From: Chryseobacterium aquifrigidense
GTDB lineage: Bacteria; Bacteroidota; Bacteroidia; Flavobacteriales; Weeksellaceae
Direction of reading: 5' to 3'
Length of the DNA: 64,000 nt
NCBI RefSeq assembly: GCF_006716485.1
Contig: NZ_VFPD01000002.1
Span: forward strand, 550,496 to 614,495
Position numbers and translations under genes: made by a program. The first letter of the stretch is position 1; the number at the start of each line of letters is the position of its first letter. This document shows positions 1 through 8,522 of this stretch, piece by piece. The notes beneath the pieces are model-generated. The model saw only the letters and a list, made by a program, of their open reading frames with translations. It was not told the DNA's origin and searched no databases.

Positions 1-1
1 G

Positions 2-826
2 CTGCTGACAGCATGTAATACTACCTCAGATCCCACAGAATCCATCCCGAATCCGGATGATGGCCCTCCTCCTAAAAAGATTTTAGCGAAGGTTAGCTCC
101 AATAATGTTTCTCAGGAAGATTATGTTACAACTGCTGTAACCGGAGAACTGCAGACTGCAGTATCTAAAGATGAATCTTTTGCAGGAAGTGCTTATTATA
201 CGGGAACAGTAACCTATACCGAAAAAAATATCACCAAAATTAAATATGTAAGTTCAGCGTCATCAAGTCTTGCTTATGAATTTAATATTGTTCCTGATGC
301 TACAGGTAAAAAGATTTATAATGCTACTTCTGCAGCTACGGGGGCAACGCCATCCGCTTCTGTGGTAAGTGACTATGCATTTACTTATGATCCGGTTACC
401 AACAAACTTACCAAAATACTTGAGAAAAGAAAAGAAGGAGGAATCAGTGCTTATAACAGATTTATTAATTATTCTTTTGTGTATAACGGAGAAAATGTGA
501 TTCAGGTCGTTCGTTCCAAAGGACTGTTGGATATCAACGGGAACCCGAATATGAGTACAGCAGTAATCAGCAAGTTTAGTTTTCAAAACTATGACGCTCA
601 GAAAAGCCCGTATTATACACTGCCATCAGTGTATTTCATCACAAGAAGTCTGATCGATCCTGCTCAATTCTACAAAATATCTCCGAACAATCCTACTTCT
701 ACGTTTATAGAATTGCCGTCACCCGCTACTCCTGTTAATACTTCTCAAAGTTATTCTTATGATAATCAAGGATATGTAGTTGTGGAGAAAAATCAGAATT
801 TAACTTTTACCTATAAAAATTTATAG
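2..826 (+). CDS. Partial lipoprotein, Bacteroidota-specific (N-terminus cut by window edge)
   Basis: The reading frame is open from base 2 to the stop at 824-826, and the gene begins before the window. The first visible residues are LLTAC, a lipobox, so the mature protein probably starts at that cysteine and is a lipoprotein of the cell envelope. A Pro/Asp-rich linker follows, then about 250 residues rich in Ser, Thr, Tyr and Asn of the kind found in beta-rich secreted Bacteroidota proteins. The C-terminus (SPNNPTS, then a Tyr/Asp-rich segment ending FTYKNL) matches the next gene, so the two are tandem paralogs. Function is unknown. Confidence 0.8.
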   Translation: MLTACNTTSDPTESIPNPDDGPPPKKILAKVSSNNVSQEDYVTTAVTGELQTAVSKDESFAGSAYYTGTVTYTEKNITKIKYVSSASSSLAYEFNIVPDATGKKIYNATSAATGATPSASVVSDYAFTYDPVTNKLTKILEKRKEGGISAYNRFINYSFVYNGENVIQVVRSKGLLDINGNPNMSTAVISKFSFQNYDAQKSPYYTLPSVYFITRSLIDPAQFYKISPNNPTSTFIELPSPATPVNTSQSYSYDNQGYVVVEKNQNLTFTYKNL

Positions 827-891
827 AGGAAATATAGTTACTAATCTTACCGGAATATAAATAATAATATAATTTTTAGGCAAAAAAAAAT

Positions 892-899
892 TATATTTG
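892..899 (+). promoter_or_regulatory. Bacteroidota -7 promoter box (TATATTTG)
   Basis: TATATTTG fits the Bacteroidota -7 consensus TAnnTTTG and lies 26 bases before the ATG of the lipoprotein at 926. No clear TTTG -33 box is found at the usual distance. It suggests that the second lipoprotein can be transcribed on its own. Confidence 0.5.
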
Positions 900-925
900 T
901 CAAAAAAATAATCAATTACAAGGAA

Positions 926-1858
926 ATGAAACAAATTTTCTATTTTATTTTACTCATCGCAGGTTTTTCCTCAGTACATTCCTGCAAAGACATGCTGGAT
1001 GAGGATGGAAATCCATTATTGGATCTTAACAATACAGGGGGATTAAGCGGTCCCAGAGCATTATACAGAGAAATTACAGATAAAGATACTATCGCAGAAT
1101 ATCAGTACAGTGGACTTCTTGTGACTAAAGTAATCACAGACAGTGCTTCCATTACAGATATTATGTACAGTGGTGATAAAATCAGCCAGATTAATTTCAA
1201 CGGTTTTCTTGATCTTGACGGAAACGGAAAACTGGATAAAGACAGTGTATCCTACACTCAATTGTTCACTTATGCAAATAACAACAAACTGCAGCTGATT
1301 TCTGAGAGCCGTTCAACATTCAGAAGGCCTCCGCCAGTACCACCGGCAACGACTCCGGGGCCACAGACATTACTGAAAAAAGAGAAAACAGCTTATCAGA
1401 TTAAATACAGTACTGCTACAGGAAAACTGGATTCAATAATTATGAGAAACGGACCGGATGTTCCAGGAGTTCCACTTAATTTCACAGATTATTCTAAAAC
1501 AGGTTATACTTACGTAGGAGACAATGTATCTAAAGTGGTAAGACACTACGGAACAATGACAGGAGGAACATTTGGTGCTGTTACCGGAAAATATAGCTAC
1601 GAATACTATGCCTATGATGAGCAGGTAAGCCCATTCACATTGTTACCACACGTATATAAAATTTCAAGATTATTATCTACGGTAATCAATGATAAAGAAA
1701 GTCTTATCTTATCTCCAAACAACCCTAAGAGATGGTCGGTAACAGATCTTACACCGCCAATTCCAACACCAATTGTTAAGAGTACCAATTACGTCTATGA
1801 TCCTCAGACTTACATGACAAAAGGATATGGCGTTAATTACATCTATAAACCACAATAG
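926..1858 (+). CDS. Lipoprotein, paralog of the preceding gene
   Basis: This 310-residue protein starts with a signal peptide that ends in a lipobox (SVHSC, cysteine at about residue 20), followed by an acidic segment. It should be lipidated and anchored in the cell envelope. A proline-rich stretch (RRPPPVPPATTPGPQT) lies near residue 137. The C-terminal part (LSPNNPKRW, then YVYDPQTY and a final NYIYKPQ) aligns with the upstream partial lipoprotein, so the pair looks like a tandem duplication. No catalytic motif was recognised and no function is assigned. A strong intrinsic terminator follows directly. Confidence 0.85.
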   Translation: MKQIFYFILLIAGFSSVHSCKDMLDEDGNPLLDLNNTGGLSGPRALYREITDKDTIAEYQYSGLLVTKVITDSASITDIMYSGDKISQINFNGFLDLDGNGKLDKDSVSYTQLFTYANNNKLQLISESRSTFRRPPPVPPATTPGPQTLLKKEKTAYQIKYSTATGKLDSIIMRNGPDVPGVPLNFTDYSKTGYTYVGDNVSKVVRHYGTMTGGTFGAVTGKYSYEYYAYDEQVSPFTLLPHVYKISRLLSTVINDKESLILSPNNPKRWSVTDLTPPIPTPIVKSTNYVYDPQTYMTKGYGVNYIYKPQ

Positions 1859-1881
1859 AAGAGTTTTTTTAAACAATATTC

Positions 1882-1915
1882 AAACTCAATCTTTCCTAAG
1901 ATTGAGTTTTTTATT
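1882..1915 (+). terminator. Intrinsic terminator after the lipoprotein pair
   Basis: A perfect 12-bp stem (1882-1893 with 1898-1909) with a TCCT loop is followed by a T-rich tail. It ends the lipoprotein transcript just before the pth promoter. Confidence 0.88.
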
Positions 1916-1933
1916 TTTTATACCTTAATTTTG
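1902..1933 (+). promoter_or_regulatory. Probable pth promoter (TTG...TAATTTTG)
   Basis: TAATTTTG at 1926-1933 fits the -7 consensus. A TTG at 1902-1904 lies 21 bases upstream, inside the terminator stem. The start codon at 1947 implies a very short leader of about 7 bases. Confidence 0.5.
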
Positions 1934-1946
1934 CAAAAAATTTCTG

Positions 1947-2510
1947 ATGAAATATTTAATTGTCGGGCTTGGTAACAAAGGCCCTGAATATGAAAATACA
2001 AGACATAATATAGGCTTTAAAGTTGCTGAAAAAATAGCAGAAACTCTTGAAGTATCATTCAATACCTCCAATTTTGGCTGGCTGGCAGAAGGAAAGCACA
2101 AAGGCAGAAAAGTTTTTGTTCTTAAACCGGATACTTATATGAACCTTTCCGGTAATGCAGTGAAATACTGGATGCAGAAAGAAAATATTCCTTTGGAAAA
2201 TGTATTAATCGTTACTGATGATCTTGCTTTACCTTTCGGAACTTTAAGATTGAAGGGAAAAGGCTCTGATGCAGGACATAACGGTCTTAAAAATATTAAT
2301 GAAGTATTGCAGACTCAAAACTATGCAAGACTTCGTTTTGGAATTTCTGCAGATTTTACAGCAGGAAGACAGGTAGATTATGTATTAGGAACATGGAATG
2401 AAGAGGAATCTGAAAAGCTTAAAGAAAGAATCGAAACCTTTGCTAAGGCCAGTCTTTCTTTTGTGTTCGCAGGATTAAACAATACAATGTCTGCTTTTAA
2501 TGGGAAATAA
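1947..2510 (+). CDS. pth: Peptidyl-tRNA hydrolase
   Basis: Pth cleaves the ester bond of peptidyl-tRNAs released prematurely from ribosomes and so recycles tRNA in the cytoplasm. The 187-residue length is normal for the bacterial family. The N-terminus has the GLGN signature, with catalytic residues at the expected places: Asn10, His20 in the TRHNIG motif, and Asp91 in TDDLALP, corresponding to Asp93 of the E. coli enzyme. The GHNGL motif (about residues 111-115) is also present. The gene is single, with its own promoter and a strong terminator downstream. Confidence 0.97.
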   Translation: MKYLIVGLGNKGPEYENTRHNIGFKVAEKIAETLEVSFNTSNFGWLAEGKHKGRKVFVLKPDTYMNLSGNAVKYWMQKENIPLENVLIVTDDLALPFGTLRLKGKGSDAGHNGLKNINEVLQTQNYARLRFGISADFTAGRQVDYVLGTWNEEESEKLKERIETFAKASLSFVFAGLNNTMSAFNGK

Positions 2511-2557
2511 TTCATAAAGAAAACAGAATTGCAATTACCATACAGTTTATAAAATTG

Positions 2558-2592
2558 AATGACTGCCTTACAACAAGGCAGTCATTTATTTT
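2558..2592 (+). terminator. Intrinsic terminator of pth
   Basis: A 12-bp perfect stem (2558-2569 with 2575-2586) with an ACAAC loop is followed by a T-rich run. It lies about 50 bases after the pth stop codon. Confidence 0.88.
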
Positions 2593-2717
2593 GTGTACTC
2601 ATGAATATTTTTCTTGTCTGCTTTTTAATATATTTGAGCTTATTGTTTAAATGAATGTAAACATTAACATAACTATAAAACAATAAAATTTAATGAGCTT
2701 TCCTTTTTAGTAATAGT

Positions 2718-2795
2718 GGCTTCGACAGGCTCAGCCTGATAGCGTTTAAAGATTTCGTCTGGTATTCGGGTCGTCATCCTGAGCTAGTCGAAGGG
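2718..2795. repeat. REP-like imperfect inverted repeat (CTTCGAC ... GTCGAAG)
   Basis: Two roughly 20-base arms (2720-2739 and 2774-2793) begin and end with CTTCGAC and GTCGAAG and contain CAGGCTCAGCCTGA and TCATCCTGAGCTAG. Elements of this kind are familiar as dispersed intergenic repeats in Chryseobacterium and related Flavobacteriia (from memory, not checked here). With the two flanking terminators it accounts for most of the 362-base gap between pth and the carbonic anhydrase. Confidence 0.55.
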
Positions 2796-2806
2796 CTAAT
2801 AAAACA

Positions 2807-2835
2807 AAAATGCCATCGGATCCCGATGGCATTTT
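2807..2835 (-). terminator. Terminator of the carbonic anhydrase/SulP unit
   Basis: A perfect 13-bp stem (2807-2819 with 2823-2835) has a 3-base loop. On the minus strand it is followed by TTTTTGTTTT. It lies 37 bases past the stop of the leftward carbonic anhydrase gene. Confidence 0.85.
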
Positions 2836-2872
2836 CTGTAAATTATAATTGAAATGTAAGAGTTTAACTTTT

Positions 2873-3508
2873 TTATAACCAGGTTACTGCACCTGTTTCA
2901 ACGTCATAGTTTGCTCCAACGATTTTAATTTTACCTTCCGCTTCAAGCTTTTTAAGTGTTGAACTCTGCTTACGGATATCTTCAATCGCACTTTTTACGT
3001 TCTGATGATTAAGTCTTTCAAGAAGTGAGCTGTTTTTTGATGAACGTTCTTCATTCTCTTCAATGATCTCATTGATGATTGGGTTGAAATGATTGATAAG
3101 GTGGTTCAGGTTATCCATTCCCAGACCTTCAATTTGTGCAGCGTCAAGACCTCCTTTTAAAGCCCCGCACTTGGTGTGTCCTAAAACTACAATAAGCTTA
3201 GAACCTGCAACATTACAACCAAATTCCATGGATCCCAGAATATCCTGATTGACGAAGTTACCTGCAATTCTTATACTGAAAACGTCTCCTAATCCCTGAT
3301 CAAAGATAAGTTCTGCAGAAGTACGGCTGTCTATACAGCTTAAAACTACAGCAAAAGGCCATTGTCCTTCACGTGTTGCATTCACCTGCTCAAGAAGGTC
3401 TCTGTTTGCCTTAAGGTTGTTGACAAATCTCTGGTTTCCTTCTTTTAAGAATTCCAATGCTTTTTCAGGAGTAATAGTTGACTGTGTTTCGTATGTATGT
3501 GCTTTCAT
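2873..3508 (-). CDS. Beta-class carbonic anhydrase
   Basis: This enzyme interconverts CO2 and bicarbonate using a zinc ion. The beta-class signature is clear: Cys58-x-Asp60-x-Arg62 (CIDSR) and His111-x-x-Cys114 (HTKCG) give the two Cys and one His zinc ligands and the Asp/Arg dyad. The 211-residue length is typical. The gene lies 51 bases downstream of a SulP anion transporter and is probably co-transcribed with it, which points to supplying or consuming bicarbonate at the membrane. It differs clearly from the second carbonic anhydrase at 5621-6289 and belongs to another beta subclade. No signal peptide is seen, so it should be cytoplasmic. Confidence 0.95.
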   Translation of the reverse strand: MKAHTYETQSTITPEKALEFLKEGNQRFVNNLKANRDLLEQVNATREGQWPFAVVLSCIDSRTSAELIFDQGLGDVFSIRIAGNFVNQDILGSMEFGCNVAGSKLIVVLGHTKCGALKGGLDAAQIEGLGMDNLNHLINHFNPIINEIIEENEERSSKNSSLLERLNHQNVKSAIEDIRKQSSTLKKLEAEGKIKIVGANYDVETGAVTWL

Positions 3509-3559
3509 ATTTTTATTATTTTCGAATTTAAAGTTAAAAAAATTAATTAATTGTTGAGG

Positions 3560-5152
3560 TTACATGGCTCTTTTGTGAGTAACCAGAATATGGGAATCTT
3601 CACTTCTTTCGTAATCTCTGTATGAAGTTTTAAAGCCTATCAGTTCTACATTGATGTCCTGTTCCTTTGCACGGATATTCGCAAAGTCCTGGATCATTTC
3701 CAGTACATCGGTTGCAATATAGGACGTACTTCTTGCATCAATGATCACTGTAGAATTTGGTTTTATATTTTTAAGTGTTTTTTTGATGGCTGCCTTATTT
3801 AAAAATGATACTTCTTCTGCAAGCTTGATATTGATTCCATCAGCATCATCCAGTCTTTCTCTGCTTAAATAGTAAGCCCGTTTCATATTTCCCTGCAGAA
3901 TATAAAAAACGGAGATCGTAAGCCCGATTCCTACTCCTTTTAACAGGTCTGTTGCCACGACAGCTACCACAGTTGCTACGAACGGAATAAACTGGAATTT
4001 TCCTAAGTGCCAGAAATGTTTGAATGTTGCCGGCTTTGCCAATTTATATCCTACTAAAATTAATACCGCAGCCAATGTAGCTAAAGGAATTAAATTTAAA
4101 ACAACAGGAATAGAAAGAACACAGATCAATAAGAATACGCCATGAATGATAGCCGAAATTTTTGAAGTTGCCCCAGCATTGGCATTTGCAGAACTTCTTA
4201 CCACAACAGAAGTCATTGGAAGTCCGCCAATAAAAGAACTTATAAGATTCCCGATTCCCTGGGCTTTAAGCTCAAGATTGGTATCTGTAATTCTTCTCTG
4301 TCTGTCTAGGCGGTCTGAAGCTTCAATACAAAGTAACGTTTCAATAGATGCTACAATGGCAATGGTTGCTCCTACGATCCATACCTTTGGATTGGTAAAA
4401 CCGTTAAAGTCCGGAGTCGTGATCAGATTTTTAAAATCATCAAAAGACTGTGGAACCGGAAGAGAAACCAAATGCTGGGTCTGGATAGCCAGAGAACTTC
4501 CGGACATCTTAAAAAGTTGGTTCAAAAGAATGCTTACAATAACGGCAACTAACGCTCCCGGAAGCATTTTCATCCTTTTCAGTACGTGGATTTTGTCCCA
4601 TGCGATAAGGATTGCTACAGAAACCAGAGTAATCACAATGGCCCCCGGATGGATCGCTCCAAATAATTCAGTAAAATATCCGAAGTTCAGGCCATTATCA
4701 AAAATAGATTCATGACCTTCATAATCTTTGTCGAAGCCCAGAGCATGCGGAATCTGTTTTAAAATAATAATGATTCCTATGGCCGCCAGCATTCCTTCAA
4801 TAACGTTATTGGGGAAATAGTTGGAAATACTTCCGGCTCTTACAAACCCTAAAACCAATTGAATAAGTCCCGCAATAATCCCTGCGCAAAGGAAAAGTTC
4901 AAATGCGCCAAGATCTGTAATTGCTGTTAAAACGATAGCTGTCAGACCTGCTGCAGGTCCGGAAACTGAAATATTTGAATTACTGATTGTTCCTACTACC
5001 AGGCCGCCTACGATACCGGCAATAATACCGGATAAGGGTGGAGCACCTGATGCTAAAGCAATTCCTAAACACAACGGAAGTGCTACTAAAAATACCACGA
5101 GTCCTGAAGGAAAATTTTCCTTGATTCCTCCTATTAATGATGTCTTTTTCAT
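3560..5152 (-). CDS. SulP-family inorganic anion transporter (probable bicarbonate transporter)
   Basis: This 530-residue inner-membrane protein has about 400 residues of hydrophobic helices, beginning with the SulP N-terminal pattern FPSGLVVFLVALPLCLGIAL and a SGPAAG motif (about residues 64-69). A C-terminal cytoplasmic STAS-like domain (about 430-520, with VIIDARSTSYI) follows. SulP proteins carry sulfate, bicarbonate, oxalate or dicarboxylates. Location between two beta-carbonic anhydrase genes favours bicarbonate, as known for other SulP-carbonic anhydrase pairs. The substrate is inferred from neighbours, not from sequence. A leader of about 146 bases separates it from the gene at 5299-5598. 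Confidence 0.9.
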   Translation of the reverse strand: MKKTSLIGGIKENFPSGLVVFLVALPLCLGIALASGAPPLSGIIAGIVGGLVVGTISNSNISVSGPAAGLTAIVLTAITDLGAFELFLCAGIIAGLIQLVLGFVRAGSISNYFPNNVIEGMLAAIGIIIILKQIPHALGFDKDYEGHESIFDNGLNFGYFTELFGAIHPGAIVITLVSVAILIAWDKIHVLKRMKMLPGALVAVIVSILLNQLFKMSGSSLAIQTQHLVSLPVPQSFDDFKNLITTPDFNGFTNPKVWIVGATIAIVASIETLLCIEASDRLDRQRRITDTNLELKAQGIGNLISSFIGGLPMTSVVVRSSANANAGATSKISAIIHGVFLLICVLSIPVVLNLIPLATLAAVLILVGYKLAKPATFKHFWHLGKFQFIPFVATVVAVVATDLLKGVGIGLTISVFYILQGNMKRAYYLSRERLDDADGINIKLAEEVSFLNKAAIKKTLKNIKPNSTVIIDARSTSYIATDVLEMIQDFANIRAKEQDINVELIGFKTSYRDYERSEDSHILVTHKRAM

Positions 5153-5248
5153 AATGTGAAGCTGTAAGGTATAGCCGGCTTATTTGTTTTAAATAAGTCA
5201 GTTATAAAAAGTTGAGAAAAAATAATTTTTAAAGTACATGAGTATCCG

Positions 5249-5265
5249 ATATCAAAAAATGATAT
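5249..5265. repeat. Small inverted repeat in the SulP leader
   Basis: ATATCA and TGATAT flank a run of five A. Another short hairpin (CTTATTT / AAATAAG, 5179-5185 with 5191-5197) lies closer to the SulP start. Either could be an operator, a leader structure or a weak terminator for the gene at 5299. Confidence 0.3.
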
Positions 5266-5298
5266 GGAAATGGTATCAAAAAAATCTAACTATAGGAG

Positions 5299-5598
5299 TT
5301 ACGCTTCCGGAGGAGGAGAAAATATAGTAAGTAAGGGTGAAAGATGAAAAGAATCATCAATCAGAACAAAAGACACACCCTGAACATCTGGTTCTGAAAA
5401 CTTCAGATAATCGAATACATCTAAAGGTTTCGGAATGGTCTTTTCGTAAACAATAAATGAGGATGGGTGAGAATGAGGCTCTTCTTCATTGATTATTATA
5501 TTCGTTCTCGCAATATCCCAGCCCGCAACCGCAGCAATGCCTGGCAGCGCTGTAAAATTCAGAAAGAACGTTAATACAATAATACTCCAGAATTTCAT
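5299..5598 (-). CDS. Small exported protein of unknown function in the carbonic anhydrase cluster
   Basis: This 99-residue protein has an N-terminal hydrophobic stretch (about residues 5-22) ending near an Ala-x-Ala-like site, so it is probably secreted to the periplasm. The mature part is short and acidic, with a HSHPSS segment, a DVFDYLKFSEPDV segment and a proline-rich end (SPPPEA). No family was recognised. It sits 22 bases downstream of a carbonic anhydrase gene and upstream of SulP in the same direction, suggesting it belongs to the same transcription unit and has an accessory role (inference). Confidence 0.6.
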   Translation of the reverse strand: MKFWSIIVLTFFLNFTALPGIAAVAGWDIARTNIIINEEEPHSHPSSFIVYEKTIPKPLDVFDYLKFSEPDVQGVSFVLIDDSFHLSPLLTIFSPPPEA

Positions 5599-5620
5599 TT
5601 TACCTTCTTTTTTAGAAAAA

Positions 5621-6289
5621 CTACTTAGTCTTTCTGCTCATTACCCAATCCGAACCTGTAAGATTATAGATCTTTTGGATGTCTTTTAAGATTTTCTCAA
5701 AATCAATCTCCAGATCAATGATTTTACCTGTTCTAAGGTCAAATACCCAGCCGTGAACAATAGGATACTCTTCTAAAATGTATCTTTCCTGCACACAGGC
5801 CATTTTGATTACGTTGATGCACTGCTCCTGAACATTAAGTTCTACAAGTCTGTCATAACGCTTGTTTTCGTCCTCAATAGAATCCAGCTCTGCCTGATGT
5901 AATCTGTAAACATCACGAATGGTTCTCAGCCATGGATTCAATAATCCCAGATCCTGAGGAGTCATCGCTGCTTTTACACCACCGCAGTTATAATGTCCGC
6001 AGACAATAATATGTTTTACTTTCAGATGTTCTACAGCGTATTGAATAACAGCGGTGGAACTCATGTCTAAAGTATTCACAACATTGGCAATGTTTCTGTA
6101 AACAAACACTTCTCCAGGTTTTGCTCCCATCAACTCTTCTGCAGTAGCTCTGCTGTCTGAACATCCTATATACAGATAATCCGGATGCTGAGTTTTAGCA
6201 AGTTCATGGAAGAAATTTGGATCTTCAGCTACTTTGGACTCTACCCATTTTTTATTGTTTTCGAAAATAACTTCGTACGATTGTGACAT
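5621..6289 (-). CDS. can: Beta-class carbonic anhydrase (Can-like)
   Basis: This is a second zinc-dependent carbonic anhydrase of 222 residues. Zinc and catalytic residues are Cys43, Asp45 and Arg47 in GCSDSR and His99 with Cys102 in CGHYNCGG. The PGEVFVYRNIANVV segment is typical of the E. coli Can (YadF) subgroup, and the length matches. It is cytoplasmic and should supply bicarbonate for carboxylases such as those of fatty acid and pyrimidine synthesis. It heads the leftward group that also contains the small exported protein, SulP and the other carbonic anhydrase. Confidence 0.95.
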   Translation of the reverse strand: MSQSYEVIFENNKKWVESKVAEDPNFFHELAKTQHPDYLYIGCSDSRATAEELMGAKPGEVFVYRNIANVVNTLDMSSTAVIQYAVEHLKVKHIIVCGHYNCGGVKAAMTPQDLGLLNPWLRTIRDVYRLHQAELDSIEDENKRYDRLVELNVQEQCINVIKMACVQERYILEEYPIVHGWVFDLRTGKIIDLEIDFEKILKDIQKIYNLTGSDWVMSRKTK

Positions 6290-6362
6290 AATTTTAAAGT
6301 ATTATAATTATTTATTTCGTTTAAATTATTTCCAAAATCAATAGACTAAATCAATAATTGTA

Positions 6363-6370
6363 CAAAAATA
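6363..6370 (-). promoter_or_regulatory. Probable -7 box for the carbonic anhydrase operon
   Basis: On the minus strand TATTTTTG fits TAnnTTTG, 74 bases before the ATG at 6289. No good -33 TTTG is found at the normal spacing. Apart from this, the 378-base divergent gap 6290-6667 is AT-rich and shows no gene, RNA or strong hairpin. Confidence 0.4.
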
Positions 6371-6667
6371 TACTTTTTGTTAAAAAATAAATCACTTTTA
6401 ACAAAGTTTAATATTAAAATATGCTTAAAATCATATTCATCATTCCAATATTCTTTGTAAGACAGCTACTGACATCTATAAGGAAATCCAAACGTTTAAA
6501 AAACCAGGATAAAATTACGAAGTATAAATTAAAATTCAAGATTTGTGAATTAAAATATTCTTAATTCTCAAGACAATCAGAATTGTTTTTGCTGAAATAG
6601 TTCATAAAAATACTTTGTATATGTCAAAAAATAGATAATTTAAAGCTCTGATTAATCTCTCAATCTG

Positions 6668-7798
6668 ATGCCTGATTTTGGTCTGCAGTCTTTACCGTGG
6701 GTATTTTACCTGGCAGGAGTTTTTATTTCCTGTTTCTCTTCATTTCTGCTTGCGGGGAAACGTAAGAAAGTAATGGCTGATTATATTCTGGCAGCATGGT
6801 TTATGATTATAGGAATACATCTTATCTTATTTATTCTATTTTTTTCCGGCAGCTACATAAAGTTTCCTTATTTTCTGGGTTATGAGGTTATCTTTCCCTT
6901 TATTCATGGCCCCATGTTGTACCTGTATGTTTTAAGTGTTACAGGAAAAGCGCCGGGCAGAAAAATCTGGCTTCTGCATTTTGTCCCTGTTTTGATTGTC
7001 TTTGTGATGCTGTTTAAACTATTGATTTTATCTCCATGGGATAGACTTGCCATTTATCAAAGCGGAGGCAGCGAATACCAACTGATAAGCAGTATTCTCA
7101 AATATATGATGATACTATCAGGAATAGTATATATTGTAGTAAGCTTTTTTGCTGTCAGAAAGTATACGAGAGAGATTGCTGAGCAATATTCAAATACAGA
7201 GAGAATTAATCTTCGCTGGCTGTATTATCTTATTGCCGGATTAGCTTTGATATGGGTTGCCGTGATGATCAGAAATGATATTCTTATTTTTTTTATCGTT
7301 GTTCTGTTTATCATTGTGGCTGCTTATTTTGGGATCAGCCGTGTTGGAATTCTGGACTTACCTGTAATCACAGTAAATATAAATGAAGAAAAGGTGGATG
7401 ATGAAGTGATAAAATACCAGAAGAATTTTCCCGGAGAGGATGCGATCATAGCTGTTTATGAAAAACTTATTTATCAAATGGAGAAGGACAGTCTTTATAA
7501 AGATCCTGAGTTGAGTCTGAATCATACTGCTGCATTACTGGAAGTTCATCCTAATATACTGTCTCAGGCAATTAATTCGATTGAGAATAAAAATTTTTAT
7601 GATTATATCAACCGTCAGAGGATTGAAGAGTTTAAAAGGCTGGCGGTACTTCCTGAAAATAGAAAATATACCATTCTTTCATTAGCATTTGAAAGTGGGT
7701 TTAATTCAAAAACGTCATTCAACCGGAATTTTAAAAAGTACATGAACTGTTCACCCAGGGATTTTTTAAAAAGCCAAAGCATAGAGAATGAAATGTGA
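6668..7798 (+). CDS. Membrane-anchored AraC-family transcriptional regulator
   Basis: The first 240 or so residues of this 376-residue protein contain about seven hydrophobic helices. The C-terminal 110 residues form an AraC-type double helix-turn-helix: LSLNHTAALLEVHPNILSQ is the first and the segment around ILSLAFESGFNSKTSFNRNF the second, ending in the usual CSPRDFLKS. Such regulators are common in Flavobacteriia and are thought to sense a membrane or external signal, but the ligand is unknown. A DUF2306 membrane protein follows 94 bases downstream and could be a target. A short cytoplasmic linker joins the two parts. Confidence 0.9.
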   Translation: MPDFGLQSLPWVFYLAGVFISCFSSFLLAGKRKKVMADYILAAWFMIIGIHLILFILFFSGSYIKFPYFLGYEVIFPFIHGPMLYLYVLSVTGKAPGRKIWLLHFVPVLIVFVMLFKLLILSPWDRLAIYQSGGSEYQLISSILKYMMILSGIVYIVVSFFAVRKYTREIAEQYSNTERINLRWLYYLIAGLALIWVAVMIRNDILIFFIVVLFIIVAAYFGISRVGILDLPVITVNINEEKVDDEVIKYQKNFPGEDAIIAVYEKLIYQMEKDSLYKDPELSLNHTAALLEVHPNILSQAINSIENKNFYDYINRQRIEEFKRLAVLPENRKYTILSLAFESGFNSKTSFNRNFKKYMNCSPRDFLKSQSIENEM

Positions 7799-7892
7799 TT
7801 ATTTGTAGTGAGTTAAATAGGTTCCACCTTTCATTTTGGAACAATTAAAGCCTTTCTATTCCTCATTTTTACAGAAAAAATAATGGTTACCT

Positions 7893-8498
7893 ATGAGAAA
7901 ATTACTATTTGTAATAATGGCTGTACTGGCACTATTGATCGGAGCTTATCCTCTTATTTATGCCTTCGTAGAATCTAAATATACTTTTCTGGGCTCAAAA
8001 TCTCCCGAATTACTCCACAGCTTGATCTGGAGAATGGCATTTTTTGGGCACATTATTTTCGGAGGACTTGCTCTTTTTATAGGCTGGCGTCAGTTTGGAG
8101 CTTCATTCCGGAATAGATACATGAAGATTCACAGGAGCATTGGAACTTTGTATGTAATTGCTGTGATGATAAGTTCTGTTACAGCTGTCTATATGGGATT
8201 TTATGCCAATGGAGGCCTGGTTTCAGCGATGGGATTTATTTGTTTAGGATTACTCTGGTTTATAACAACTCTTGGAGCCCTGGTAAAAATCAGAAAAGGT
8301 AATATAATCAGACATCAGCAGCTGATGATTTATAGCTATGCCTGTACCTTTGCTGCTGTAACATTGAGATTATGGTTCCCTTTGCTGAAAAATATGACGG
8401 GAAATCCTATAGATTCCTATATTGGCGTAGCATGGCTGTGCTGGATTCCTAATGTACTGATTGCTTATCTTATTAACAGAAAATTAGCAGCTGTATAG
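7893..8498 (+). CDS. DUF2306 integral membrane protein
   Basis: This 201-residue protein has six likely membrane helices. The pattern FFGHIIFGGLALFIGWRQF and KIHRSIGTLYVIAV, with conserved His residues within or near helices, is typical of the DUF2306 family. A third motif, RHQQLMIYSYACTFAAVTLR, adds further conserved polar residues. The family has no established function; conserved histidines could bind a cofactor such as haem (speculative). It lies downstream of a membrane AraC regulator in the same direction. It converges with the phosphoethanolamine transferase with only 24 bases between and no terminator. Confidence 0.8.
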   Translation: MRKLLFVIMAVLALLIGAYPLIYAFVESKYTFLGSKSPELLHSLIWRMAFFGHIIFGGLALFIGWRQFGASFRNRYMKIHRSIGTLYVIAVMISSVTAVYMGFYANGGLVSAMGFICLGLLWFITTLGALVKIRKGNIIRHQQLMIYSYACTFAAVTLRLWFPLLKNMTGNPIDSYIGVAWLCWIPNVLIAYLINRKLAAV

Positions 8499-8522
8499 AA
8501 TAGGCGTAGATACAAATGGATG

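Noticed and set aside
4146..4715. A 189-residue plus-strand frame opposite the SulP gene
   Set aside because: It lies fully antisense to a well-supported transporter, and its sequence resembles no protein family.
6290..6667. Small RNA or gene in the divergent gap
   Set aside because: The region is AT-rich, with no stable hairpin and stops in all frames; only a promoter -7 box could be supported.
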